Source: Bacteroidales bacterium UBA755 (lineage in GTDB: Bacteria; Bacteroidota; Bacteroidia; Bacteroidales; UBA932). From it: DNA of 48,323 bases. The position numbers and the translations under genes are program-made. Below, one piece after another: positions 41,753 through 48,323 of this stretch (positions within the stretch are counted from its first letter, which is position 1; every line of letters begins with the position of its first letter). Below the pieces are notes generated by a model that saw only the letters and a list, made by a program, of their open reading frames with translations, was not told the origin of the DNA and ran no database searches. The stretch is taken from contig DBKH01000085.1 of NCBI GenBank assembly GCA_002297815.1, positions 21,390-69,712 on the forward strand. Direction: 5' to 3'.

Positions 41753-42985
41753 ATGAAAAGCAACAAGCAACGAATAGGGATAGATTACGCGCCTTTGAAC
41801 GTGGCGGTGTCGGTGGAGTGCCTGACGCCCGCGTCTTCGGCCATGCAGGTGTACAACTCAGCAACCGGGAAGTACGACCCGGACAGGGCAGCGAGCCCTT
41901 CGCAGTTCTGGCCGCAGGTGAATGCCAATGCCTCGGACGGGTCGTGGGATAACCAGTATGCGAACTCCGTCCTTGCGCAGATGCGGTGGTACGTCAACGG
42001 GACGCTCATCTCAGAGCATCCGGACTTTCAGGGGACGACGGATGACGGGGCGGCTCTCTATTCAATTGACGAATCCTCTTCCAACTATCGGGGAGCCCTG
42101 ACGATAAGAAAGAACGTTCCTCCGGGGCAGCCATATTCATTGCAGTTCAAGGCGGTGGTCGCAGATCCGCGCCTTGGGACGAACATCCAGATTGCCACGG
42201 AGACGTTCCTTCTGTCCACGCAGGACAAGTCGGAGGATTCCTATTCGATAGGCATCGGTGACGACCAGATCATCCAGTACAACCCTTTCAAGGACAAGCT
42301 GCACCTATACGAGTACAAGGTGGCCCATGGGCTGATTGCCGCAAGCGATTCAGCCAAGGCCGCGGCCACGGATAAGAACTCTTACATCAGGGCTATCCCT
42401 GTTGCCGTCTATAAGGCTGGGACAAAGCTGACTTCGGGTTTTTCGCTGGAGCTGTACCGCGTTGACGGGGCAAGCAAGTTCACGAAGATGACGGCAGCCG
42501 ATCCGGAGGTGGTGTCGGTGTCTGCATCGGGTGTGTCGCTCGACCTTCGGCTGATAGCCAAGGCGGATTTCCTTGTCAAGGCTGTAATAGAGGGGAATAA
42601 AGGCCCGGCTCCTCAGATCCAGTTCTCTGTTGGCAGGGTCTATCCGGACTACAAGATAAGCCCAACGAACGGTGCGTCCATCCTTCCAATGGATGTGATG
42701 CGCTTCGACAAGGCGATGGTGCAGTCTGATGGCAATGTGGTTGATTGTCCGGAGAGCATCATACGCATTGTCTGGAAGACGGATTCTGCCTATCTGACTG
42801 GGTTGGAACACAATGAAGGGGGCAAGACCCTCTTCGAGCTGGACAAGACGATGATAGGCAGGAGCTACGGGGACGATTGGCTGGAGATCTACACGGAGTC
42901 GGAGATAAAGGAAGCCCACAAGGTGGCGGTGTCGGGAGATGACACGCTCGTGGACGAAAACGGTAACATTTTAATCATCAACTGA
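41753..42985 (+). CDS. predicted tail protein
   Basis: A 410-residue, beta-rich protein, four bases after the previous stop. It contains FLLSTQDKSEDSYSIGIGDD and a C-terminal VAVSGDDTLVDENGNILIIN. No family recognised. It is in the same operon as the BIG2-like and variable proteins. Confidence 0.6.
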   Translation: MKSNKQRIGIDYAPLNVAVSVECLTPASSAMQVYNSATGKYDPDRAASPSQFWPQVNANASDGSWDNQYANSVLAQMRWYVNGTLISEHPDFQGTTDDGAALYSIDESSSNYRGALTIRKNVPPGQPYSLQFKAVVADPRLGTNIQIATETFLLSTQDKSEDSYSIGIGDDQIIQYNPFKDKLHLYEYKVAHGLIAASDSAKAAATDKNSYIRAIPVAVYKAGTKLTSGFSLELYRVDGASKFTKMTAADPEVVSVSASGVSLDLRLIAKADFLVKAVIEGNKGPAPQIQFSVGRVYPDYKISPTNGASILPMDVMRFDKAMVQSDGNVVDCPESIIRIVWKTDSAYLTGLEHNEGGKTLFELDKTMIGRSYGDDWLEIYTESEIKEAHKVAVSGDDTLVDENGNILIIN

Positions 42986-42986
42986 T

Positions 42987-43199
42987 ATGTATTACATCAT
43001 AGCGGACAAAGTGAAGGCAGCGGACTTCGGGATAAGCCTGTTCGGGCACAGGACGAACGGTAGTCTTGTCATAGTCAACGAGAAGGAACTCCCGGACGTT
43101 CCGGGCGACACCCCTGCCAAGAAGGCAAAGGCTCTTGGCGGCAAGGTATATTCAGATGAGGGGATAAAGAAGGTCCTTAAAGAAGGAGGTTGGTCATGA
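42987..43199 (+). CDS. small tail-region protein
   Basis: A 70-residue protein (MYYIIADKVKAADFGISLFG), beta-rich head and basic tail. It ends in a Lys/Gly-rich stretch read across an AGGAGGT sequence that serves the next gene; its stop overlaps the next start (ATGA). Function unknown. Confidence 0.55.
   Translation: MYYIIADKVKAADFGISLFGHRTNGSLVIVNEKELPDVPGDTPAKKAKALGGKVYSDEGIKKVLKEGGWS
43183..43190 (+). promoter_or_regulatory. strong Shine-Dalgarno site
   Basis: AAGGAGGT five bases before ATG 43196. Such sites are unusual in Bacteroidetes genes, including most here. It decides the start at 43196 over a TTG at 43190 and suggests high translation. Confidence 0.6.
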
Positions 43200-44266
43200 A
43201 CAACTACAGCACGCAGAACAGTCTAACGGTGAAACGCCTCAGAAGCGGTGACACCTTCTTCATCAGCATCGGAAGCAGTCAACCGCTTTTCCAAGCTGTG
43301 GATCCGGACACTGGTTCTCCCACACCGGACTGGACGGTACCGGACAACCAGCCGGTGCTGACCCCGCAGGTGACCTCCGCAAGGTACAACACGGTGACGC
43401 TCGGAGCTCATCAATGGAAGTACAACACCAGCACGCTGAACTTCAACGGTGCGGTGTCGGGCGATTGGCGGACGGATTCCATGGGCAAGTTCCAGATGAA
43501 CACCGTCACGGGGGCTTTGAGGATAATCGCCAACCTTGCGAGCAAGGACAATCAGGCAAGCGACACTCTGACATATTCATGCACCGCTTCATCTGGTGGT
43601 GTCGATTACCAGCTCACGAAGAGCATTGACATTCAGATCCAGCCGATGGGCTCGTCTTCCTATATCGGTACCATCAACGCGACTTCGGAGCAGCTTACCG
43701 AGAATGTGAAGTCGACAGCGGTCATGACCAAGCTCTACCTTGGAGGCACGGAACAGACTGGCTATGTGGTGAAATGGTACAAGGATGACACCCTCTGGTC
43801 CGACAAGAGCGGTGCAACGATAACTGTCACGCGCAGCGACGTGGACGGGACACAGCTCATCATAGCTGAGTTCTACAAGTCAGCCGATGACACCGCTCCG
43901 GTGTTCAGGGCGGCAATACGAATAACCGACACCCTTGACGACTACCATCTGGAGCACCGCTTCGTGGTCTCGGCATCAGACCGGAGCACCAACGGGGCAA
44001 ACAGGGAGGTCAGCGATGGGAAGCCGGTCTATCTGGAGGCCTATGTGATTAACGTGCGGACGAACACAGAGCTCACCGGCATCACCGGAGCAAAGTGGGT
44101 GTCCAACATCATGGACAAGGACACGTGGCAGTCGCTTCTGAGAATCCCGGCCACGGGACAGAACACGGGAGCTACCAACCTTGTGACGGTCACGACAACA
44201 CAGACGGACGTTGACGGGGTGGAGAAGGATGTGGTGGTCGTGTCGGAGGTAGAATGGGAAATGTAA
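43196..44266 (+). CDS. predicted tail fibre protein
   Basis: A 356-residue protein with several beta-strand segments (SRGDTF-like turns; LYLGGTEQTGYVVKWYKDDT resembles an Ig-like strand pair). It is the gene directly before the DGR-variable protein and may be its partner in the tail fibre. No family recognised. Confidence 0.6.
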   Translation: MNNYSTQNSLTVKRLRSGDTFFISIGSSQPLFQAVDPDTGSPTPDWTVPDNQPVLTPQVTSARYNTVTLGAHQWKYNTSTLNFNGAVSGDWRTDSMGKFQMNTVTGALRIIANLASKDNQASDTLTYSCTASSGGVDYQLTKSIDIQIQPMGSSSYIGTINATSEQLTENVKSTAVMTKLYLGGTEQTGYVVKWYKDDTLWSDKSGATITVTRSDVDGTQLIIAEFYKSADDTAPVFRAAIRITDTLDDYHLEHRFVVSASDRSTNGANREVSDGKPVYLEAYVINVRTNTELTGITGAKWVSNIMDKDTWQSLLRIPATGQNTGATNLVTVTTTQTDVDGVEKDVVVVSEVEWEM

Positions 44267-44282
44267 TTCAAAAATCAAGAAT

Positions 44283-45599
44283 ATGGCAAATCAGGAATTA
44301 GGCGCGGTCACGTCTGTGGCCTCACTGCTGAAATCAGATTCGCTCATCGTGGAGGTGGGCGGTTCCATACGGAGGATCACCGTGGAGGAGTTCCTTGCGG
44401 CTGTCAACTCAGGGCAGACGCAGCTTCTGCACTCCGTGGCTTGGGGTATCCCAATCAAGGACGAGCTTCAATCATCACCGGCTTGGGGTATGGTAGGCAA
44501 CACGGCCGCCTACAACGCCTACAAGGCGCAGGTAGGACGGTATCTCATGGACGCCAACGGACGGGCGGCAAAACTGCACCCGAACAACTCAGGGGTGTTC
44601 GCTGACGGCACTACACTCGATGAGACCAAAGGCAACGTCGTGGTCATCGCCCCGAAGCTCTACTATCTCTATCAGGTGGATGCCGAGACGAACATCCCGT
44701 ACCTGTGGATGTCTCAGCAGCCGATAAGCAAGCGGTTCATAGGCACGGCAGACAACGGAGAGAAGATTGTCGTTGGTGCTTACCAAGGCTCCATCGTCTC
44801 CAGCAAGCTTGTGTCACGCTCAGGCGTTGACTTTTTCACCGGTGGGTATTCCATCAACGCATACTGGAATGCCGCGCAGGCATTCGGCTCGAACTGGGGC
44901 ATCGTTGACTATGACATCATGCGCTGGATAGGGATGATGTGCCTCTGTGAGACGGGGGGCAACGCCAACATTCAGGCCGGCATCGGACAGGGTGTCGGAG
45001 GCGCAGCGGGATTAGACTGGACAGCGTTCCTCGCGTCAACCACGCTGAGAAAGACCGGTGAAACCAAAGGTCTCGGTGACTCCACCGGAAGCGTGGCCAT
45101 CAGCGATGCGGACGCCAAGTCGGACTCAAGCCATGTGTCGGTGCTCGGTGTGGAGGACTGGTGGAACAGCCAGTGGAACTTCATCCAAGGAATGTTCTGC
45201 GGCACATCGGCCAACGAGGGGCAGGACGGCACGGAAATGTTCATCTACACCGGCAACAGAATGCCATCAGCCTCCGAGCTGGCTTCGCATCCGAACGGGC
45301 TTTACCGCAAGCTCACAAGACTGACATCTTCCGGCTATGTGTCAAAGATGCTAAAGGGAGAGTACTTCGACCTCATCCCTTCTGGGCTGTCGGGAGGCTC
45401 ATCGTCCTATTGGTGTGATTACTTTTGGGGCAATGATACAGGACAGGTTTGTCTCGTCGTTGGTTCCGCTAGTGGCGGGGCGGGCTCGGGTCCGTTCTTC
45501 GTCGACTCGAGCTACGCTTGGTCGCTCGCGTACTCGTCTTGCGGCGCCCGTCCTGCATTCTACGGCCCGGTGACAATAGTGGGAGGAGGGTCCATTTAG
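44283..45599 (+). CDS. DGR-diversified receptor-binding protein with C-type-lectin-like end
   Basis: A 438-residue tail protein. The C-terminal part (from about 290) looks like the C-type-lectin fold used by DGR targets: LGVEDWWNSQWNFIQGMFCG, TGNRMPSASELASH, then the variable tail ending GARPAFYGPVTIVGG. Residues 389-427 are encoded by the variable repeat; the variable codons are mostly AAC/AAT/TAC in the template. It should set the host receptor for adsorption. It ends 4 bases before the hairpin/TR region. Confidence 0.85.
   Translation: MANQELGAVTSVASLLKSDSLIVEVGGSIRRITVEEFLAAVNSGQTQLLHSVAWGIPIKDELQSSPAWGMVGNTAAYNAYKAQVGRYLMDANGRAAKLHPNNSGVFADGTTLDETKGNVVVIAPKLYYLYQVDAETNIPYLWMSQQPISKRFIGTADNGEKIVVGAYQGSIVSSKLVSRSGVDFFTGGYSINAYWNAAQAFGSNWGIVDYDIMRWIGMMCLCETGGNANIQAGIGQGVGGAAGLDWTAFLASTTLRKTGETKGLGDSTGSVAISDADAKSDSSHVSVLGVEDWWNSQWNFIQGMFCGTSANEGQDGTEMFIYTGNRMPSASELASHPNGLYRKLTRLTSSGYVSKMLKGEYFDLIPSGLSGGSSSYWCDYFWGNDTGQVCLVVGSASGGAGSGPFFVDSSYAWSLAYSSCGARPAFYGPVTIVGGGSI
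45447..45562 (+). repeat. DGR variable repeat (VR)
   Basis: 116 bp aligned without gaps to TR 45724-45839 (offset 277). There are 16 differences; 15 fall on TR adenines (A to G 10, A to T 4, A to C 1), the sixteenth is G to T at 45460. About 15 of 22 TR adenines differ. This adenine bias is the mark of mutagenic retrohoming. Changed codons include N397S, N398G, N401G, Y406F, N408D, N410S, N411Y and T416A, Y420C, H424P. Confidence 0.9.
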
Positions 45600-45644
45600 G
45601 ATGATGCTGAATAGAGCATATACTCGTAAACGTAATCCACGGTG

Positions 45645-45700
45645 GAGCGGGCTGGTCGCTTTGAGCGGCCAGAGCCGCTCCCGCGCCTGTGGTAGGCGGG
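45645..45700 (+). ncRNA. hairpin block upstream of TR
   Basis: Outer stem GAGCGG/CCGCTC (45645-45650/45675-45680) continues in a 9-bp stem CTGGTCGCT/AGCGGCCAG (45652-45660/45664-45672) with a TTG loop; a second, imperfect stem CCCGC..CCT/AGGCGGG follows (45680-45700). Likely part of the template RNA that the RT recognises. No good frame: the 126-codon frame over 45601-45981 has no protein-like features. Confidence 0.6.
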
Positions 45701-45723
45701 AGGGGATAAGTGTCGTCGTTGGA

Positions 45724-45839
45724 GTTTGTCTCGTCGGTGGTTCCGCTAATAACGGGGCGAACTCGGGTCCGTTCTACGTCAACTCGAACAACGCTTGGTC
45801 GCTCACGTACTCGTCTTACGGCGCCCGTCATACATACAA
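45724..45839 (+). repeat. DGR template repeat (TR)
   Basis: 116-bp template with 22 adenines concentrated in AAC/AAT/TAC codons (NNGANSGPFYVNSNNAWS if read in the VR frame). It lies between the target gene and the RT gene, same strand, the usual DGR order. The stretch 45840-46044 after it holds no gene I can support. Confidence 0.9.
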
Positions 45840-46044
45840 TCCTGTCATCGTCATCCCCGATAGCTACGGGGCAGCGAATCCCCTCAGCCTTGACCCCGGT
45901 GGCAGGTCGCACCGGAGAGTCAGAACATCTCGAATGCGGGAGAGCGGCCCTTTGTGTCGGTCGCGAGCGGGGCTAATGTAGGGCCGCAAGGTCTCGAACG
46001 TTCCGGGCAGTCAAACTATGCAGGTTTTGATAATTGATGAAAGT

Positions 46045-46881
46045 ATGACGAAAAAGAAAGGTTTTATTTTGGAGCGGATAGCGGATGATTGCAATCTACG
46101 TCTTGCCATAAAGAACTCACAGAGGGGCGGCAAGGCGAAAAGACGGAGCGACATCCGGGCTGTGAACGCGGACATTGACGCGACCGTGGAGAGATTGAGG
46201 GGAATGATTCTCAACCTTGATTTCCCGGAGCATCGCAGCCGCGTGGTCAACCGCAAGGCAGACAGCGGGAAGATGAGGCGTCTCGATGATGAGGACTATA
46301 TGCCGTGGAAGATAATGAGCCACGCCATAATGCAGGTGATAGAGCCGGTCATCAACGGGAAGATGATAGCGGACACTTCCAGCTGCATCAAGGGACGGGG
46401 CAACCTCTACGGGGTTAGGCGCATGAAGCGTCTGCTAAGGCGTTATCCGGGCCACACGTGGGCTGCGAAGTCAGACTGCAAGAAGTATTACCAAGGTTTG
46501 AATCACGGGTATATGCTGAGGGTTCTCAGGCATCATTTCAAGGACGAGCGTTTCATCAGGCTGATGGAGATATGCGTGTTCGACTACTATTGCGGGGAGG
46601 ACATTGAAAAGGAGATTGACGATGAAAGAGAGAAGAAGGCGGGGCGTGCGAATTGGCGCGTACATAAGCGGGATGATTGGCAACCTCGCCCACATGGAGA
46701 TAGACCACATCCTCACAGAAAGGTACGGGGTGAAGCTGGAGCGGAACTGCGACGACATGGTGATGCTGGCAAGGACAAAGGGAGAGGCGAGGTTCCTCCT
46801 GAACGCCTACGACCGCTTGGCGGAGGAGCGCGGGATGACGGTAAAGGCAAACAGTTACTACGCACCGATTCTCCACTATGA
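46045..46881 (+). CDS. DGR reverse transcriptase, N-terminal segment
   Basis: Frame 1 segment, 278 codons, useful to about residue 198. MTKKKGFILERIADDCNLRL is the usual DGR RT head; SSCIKGRGNLYGVRRMKRLL (about 112-131) and motif A AKSDCKKYYQGLNHG (Asp144) are intact. ATG 46045 is preferred to 46018. After about 46640 the frame turns to out-of-frame Arg/Gly-rich text although it stays open to 46881. Its TGA overlaps the ATG of the third segment (46878). The real RT continues in frame 2. Confidence 0.75.
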   Translation: MTKKKGFILERIADDCNLRLAIKNSQRGGKAKRRSDIRAVNADIDATVERLRGMILNLDFPEHRSRVVNRKADSGKMRRLDDEDYMPWKIMSHAIMQVIEPVINGKMIADTSSCIKGRGNLYGVRRMKRLLRRYPGHTWAAKSDCKKYYQGLNHGYMLRVLRHHFKDERFIRLMEICVFDYYCGEDIEKEIDDEREKKAGRANWRVHKRDDWQPRPHGDRPHPHRKVRGEAGAELRRHGDAGKDKGRGEVPPERLRPLGGGARDDGKGKQLLRTDSPL

Positions 46882-47125
46882 GAAGAAACGGCACAGACGG
46901 AAGCGTCAACGCGGGACGGGGCATCGACTTCCTCGGATATGTGCTCTCGAAGGAGGATGTGAGGCTTCGCAAGGGCATAAAGAAACGCTTCGCAGCGGGG
47001 ATGGGGCGTGTCAAAAGCAGAAAGAGAAAAAGACAGATACTGGACAGTTACAAGGGTTGGTGCGAGCACGGGGACTGCAAGAACCTTTGGAGAAAAATAA
47101 CAGGGAAGAAAATGGGATTCGCTGA
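46622..47125 (+). CDS. DGR reverse transcriptase, middle segment
   Basis: Frame 2 (+1 relative to segment 1). From about 46637 it reads RRGVRIGAYISGMIGNLAHM then EIDHILTERYGVKLERNCDDMV: motif B/4 and motif C/5 with the catalytic Asp-Asp (RNCDDMVML in place of YxDD). The motif-4 Gln typical of DGR RTs (SQ) is Gly here (SG). It has its own ATG at 46622. Useful to about 46885, where the next +1 shift occurs. Confidence 0.7.
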   Translation: MKERRRRGVRIGAYISGMIGNLAHMEIDHILTERYGVKLERNCDDMVMLARTKGEARFLLNAYDRLAEERGMTVKANSYYAPILHYEKKRHRRKRQRGTGHRLPRICALEGGCEASQGHKETLRSGDGACQKQKEKKTDTGQLQGLVRARGLQEPLEKNNREENGIR

Positions 47126-47489
47126 CAAAGGCATAACGATGATAAGCCAGAGGGATCGGGACGGGAAACGGATATTCGACGTCAAGCAGGTACCTCTGAC
47201 CGACATAATCAATATGCCGCTGACGGTTCTTGACTTCGAGTCGAACATCAGAACAAGGGACATCCATGACCGGTCGAAGCAGAACATGGACAAATACGTT
47301 GTGATGGTCCAGATAAAGGACGGGGACAGAGTTAAGTTCATCACCGGGTCACAGTCGCTTAAGGACGTGCTTGACCAGTGCAAGGCCATGGAGTCAGCGG
47401 GAACGAAAATATTTCCCGTCGAGAACGTGATGATAAGGAAACAGGACCTCGGAGGAGGCAAATCGACATATAAATTTCAAGACTTATAG
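46878..47489 (+). CDS. DGR reverse transcriptase, C-terminal segment with OB-like domain
   Basis: Frame 3 (+1 again), 203 codons from ATG 46878. GIDFLGYVLSKEDVRLRKGI then KKRF is RT motif 7/thumb. After about residue 70 a different domain follows: TVLDFESNIRTRDIHDRSKQ, MVQIKDGDRVKFITGSQSLK and FPVENVMIRKQ, resembling an OB-fold ssDNA-binding domain of phages. The start overlaps the stop of segment 1 (ATGA). Confidence 0.65.
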   Translation: MRRNGTDGSVNAGRGIDFLGYVLSKEDVRLRKGIKKRFAAGMGRVKSRKRKRQILDSYKGWCEHGDCKNLWRKITGKKMGFADKGITMISQRDRDGKRIFDVKQVPLTDIINMPLTVLDFESNIRTRDIHDRSKQNMDKYVVMVQIKDGDRVKFITGSQSLKDVLDQCKAMESAGTKIFPVENVMIRKQDLGGGKSTYKFQDL

Positions 47490-47493
47490 TATT

Positions 47494-47877
47494 ATGAAGT
47501 GTTATTTTGATTACAGCGGAACGGTGCCTTCCGGAGTGAAGGCGGTACGTGAGGGGTTGACCACAAGGGTTTTCTTCGATTATTCAACGGAGACGAGGAA
47601 GGACATGGACGGGGAGGACGTCACCGTTCTGACAGCCGAGAACGTGGACGTGGAGAGCTCCGATTACGGTGACATCGTGAACGCGATAGTCCGGGACCGC
47701 TACGCGGCTGACAAGGTGGAGGCCATAATGGCCAACTATCAGGAGGCGATGGATTCGACCTCATCCCTGACAGAGGACAAGCGGGCTGAGTACAAAGCCG
47801 AATACGAGGCGTTTCAGGCTTGGCGCGCGAAGGCGAAAGAGGTGGCGACCGCAACCGTTGGACAGATAAGCGCATAG
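47494..47877 (+). CDS. hypothetical fibre-region protein
   Basis: A 127-residue protein four bases after the RT. Beta-rich head (CYFDYSGTVPSGVKAVREGL; TTRVFFDYSTETRKDMDGED) then long Ala/Glu helices (YAADKVEAIMANYQEAMDST). Possibly a fibre assembly or chaperone protein; no family recognised. The next gene starts four bases later. Confidence 0.55.
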   Translation: MKCYFDYSGTVPSGVKAVREGLTTRVFFDYSTETRKDMDGEDVTVLTAENVDVESSDYGDIVNAIVRDRYAADKVEAIMANYQEAMDSTSSLTEDKRAEYKAEYEAFQAWRAKAKEVATATVGQISA

Positions 47878-47880
47878 CGT

Positions 47881-48323
47881 ATGAATGCTCAGGGAAGTCA
47901 AATGGTCACGAGGGCACGGCCCGGCAAGGACGGAGAGAACGGCAAGGACGGAAAGGACGGCCTGTCTTACCGCTACTCGAAATGGGTCGAGGGCGTGGAG
48001 TACCGGAACGACAACAACCCTTATTACAGGGACTCCAACGGGCAGGGTATCATCGATGTGGTCTTCAAGGATGCTATATCTATATATGACCCAAGCACGG
48101 ATTCCACACCGCCTAAGGGGTATATTTGCCGCAAGACGCACACATCAGGGAGCACAGTGGAGTTTTCATCAGAAGGTGATTGGACACAGAGCGGGAACAC
48201 GTTCACGTCTAACAAAGGAGTCCAATCCACGTGGGCGAAGATAAAATTCCTTACCTACGCGGCCAACACGGTAATCACTGTGAAGATTACAGCGTCCAGC
48301 GAGGCGAACTACGACTGGGGCTA
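47881..48323 (+). CDS. collagen-like tail fibre protein (partial, runs off the window)
   Basis: Open frame from ATG 47881 to the window end, 147 codons without stop. After a short head comes the collagen-like RPGKDGENGKDGKDGLSYRY repeat, then a beta-rich domain (YICRKTHTSGSTVEFSSEGD). Gly-x-y repeats are usual in phage fibres as trimeric rods. The real end is beyond the window, so domain content is incomplete. Confidence 0.7.
   Translation, partial: MNAQGSQMVTRARPGKDGENGKDGKDGLSYRYSKWVEGVEYRNDNNPYYRDSNGQGIIDVVFKDAISIYDPSTDSTPPKGYICRKTHTSGSTVEFSSEGDWTQSGNTFTSNKGVQSTWAKIKFLTYAANTVITVKITASSEANYDWG

Noticed and set aside
45601..45981. A 126-codon open frame over the template repeat
   Set aside because: It has low-complexity Arg/Gly-rich flanks and its only protein-like part is the TR itself, which mirrors the VR frame. 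The region is better read as template RNA.
5248..48323. Integrase, transposase or lysis genes
   Set aside because: I searched the translated frames for tyrosine or serine recombinase, Mu-type transposase, endolysin and holin patterns and saw none; they may lie beyond the right edge.

Overview
The window is a bacterial chromosome edge followed by a long prophage or phage genome that runs off the right end. Promoter-like boxes of the type TTTG-N19/20-TAnnTTTG, few Shine-Dalgarno sites, lipoprotein glycan enzymes and the phage protein families all point to a Bacteroidales host (Bacteroides, Phocaeicola, Prevotella, Alistipes type). No genus can be fixed from sequence alone.

Bases 1-4955 are host-like: a DUF1080 lipoprotein and a convergent family GH2 glycosidase lipoprotein, separated by a long perfect hairpin terminator. 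From about 5220 onward everything looks phage. The left part (5248-14289) holds a membrane protein, a leftward repressor, a divergent early operon with a methylase-like protein, a stretch with two tRNA-like RNA folds around a 59-codon AP2-like gene, a retropepsin with a SEC-C zinc motif, and a primase-helicase fusion. A HicAB pair and a toxin-antitoxin-SecB-like chaperone (TAC) operon follow (14370-16338). Then comes a 655-base gene-free control region with a palindrome and 13 short iterons. The virion genes run from about 17 kb to the end in an unusual order: S49 protease, capsid, small and large terminase, portal, connector and tail genes, tape measure, tail tip, fibres.

Two accessory cassettes interrupt the tail genes: four small genes at 29479-31252, and 35 to 38 kb with a compact structured RNA, two secreted paralogues and a second TAC-like operon that carries a putative ADP-ribosyltransferase toxin and a SecB-like chaperone. 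Four accessory or early loci carry the same 11-bp direct repeats (unit AAYACAAACGC) next to their promoters. Five virion-gene clusters instead start with a shared promoter-like element, TGTCCTTT-N19/20-TAnnTTTG, which looks like a late promoter.

At the right end is a diversity-generating retroelement (DGR). The 3' end of gene 44283-45599 (VR, 45447-45562) matches a template repeat (TR, 45724-45839), and 15 of the 16 mismatches fall on TR adenines. A reverse transcriptase follows (46045-47489). Its catalytic motifs are intact, but it is spread over three overlapping reading frames. The phage therefore seems to combine host-range diversification by the DGR with lysogen-protecting toxin-chaperone modules. 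The most novel-looking items are the split RT, the two different SecB-like TAC modules plus a SEC-C retropepsin, the late-promoter family, the iteron region and the structured RNAs.
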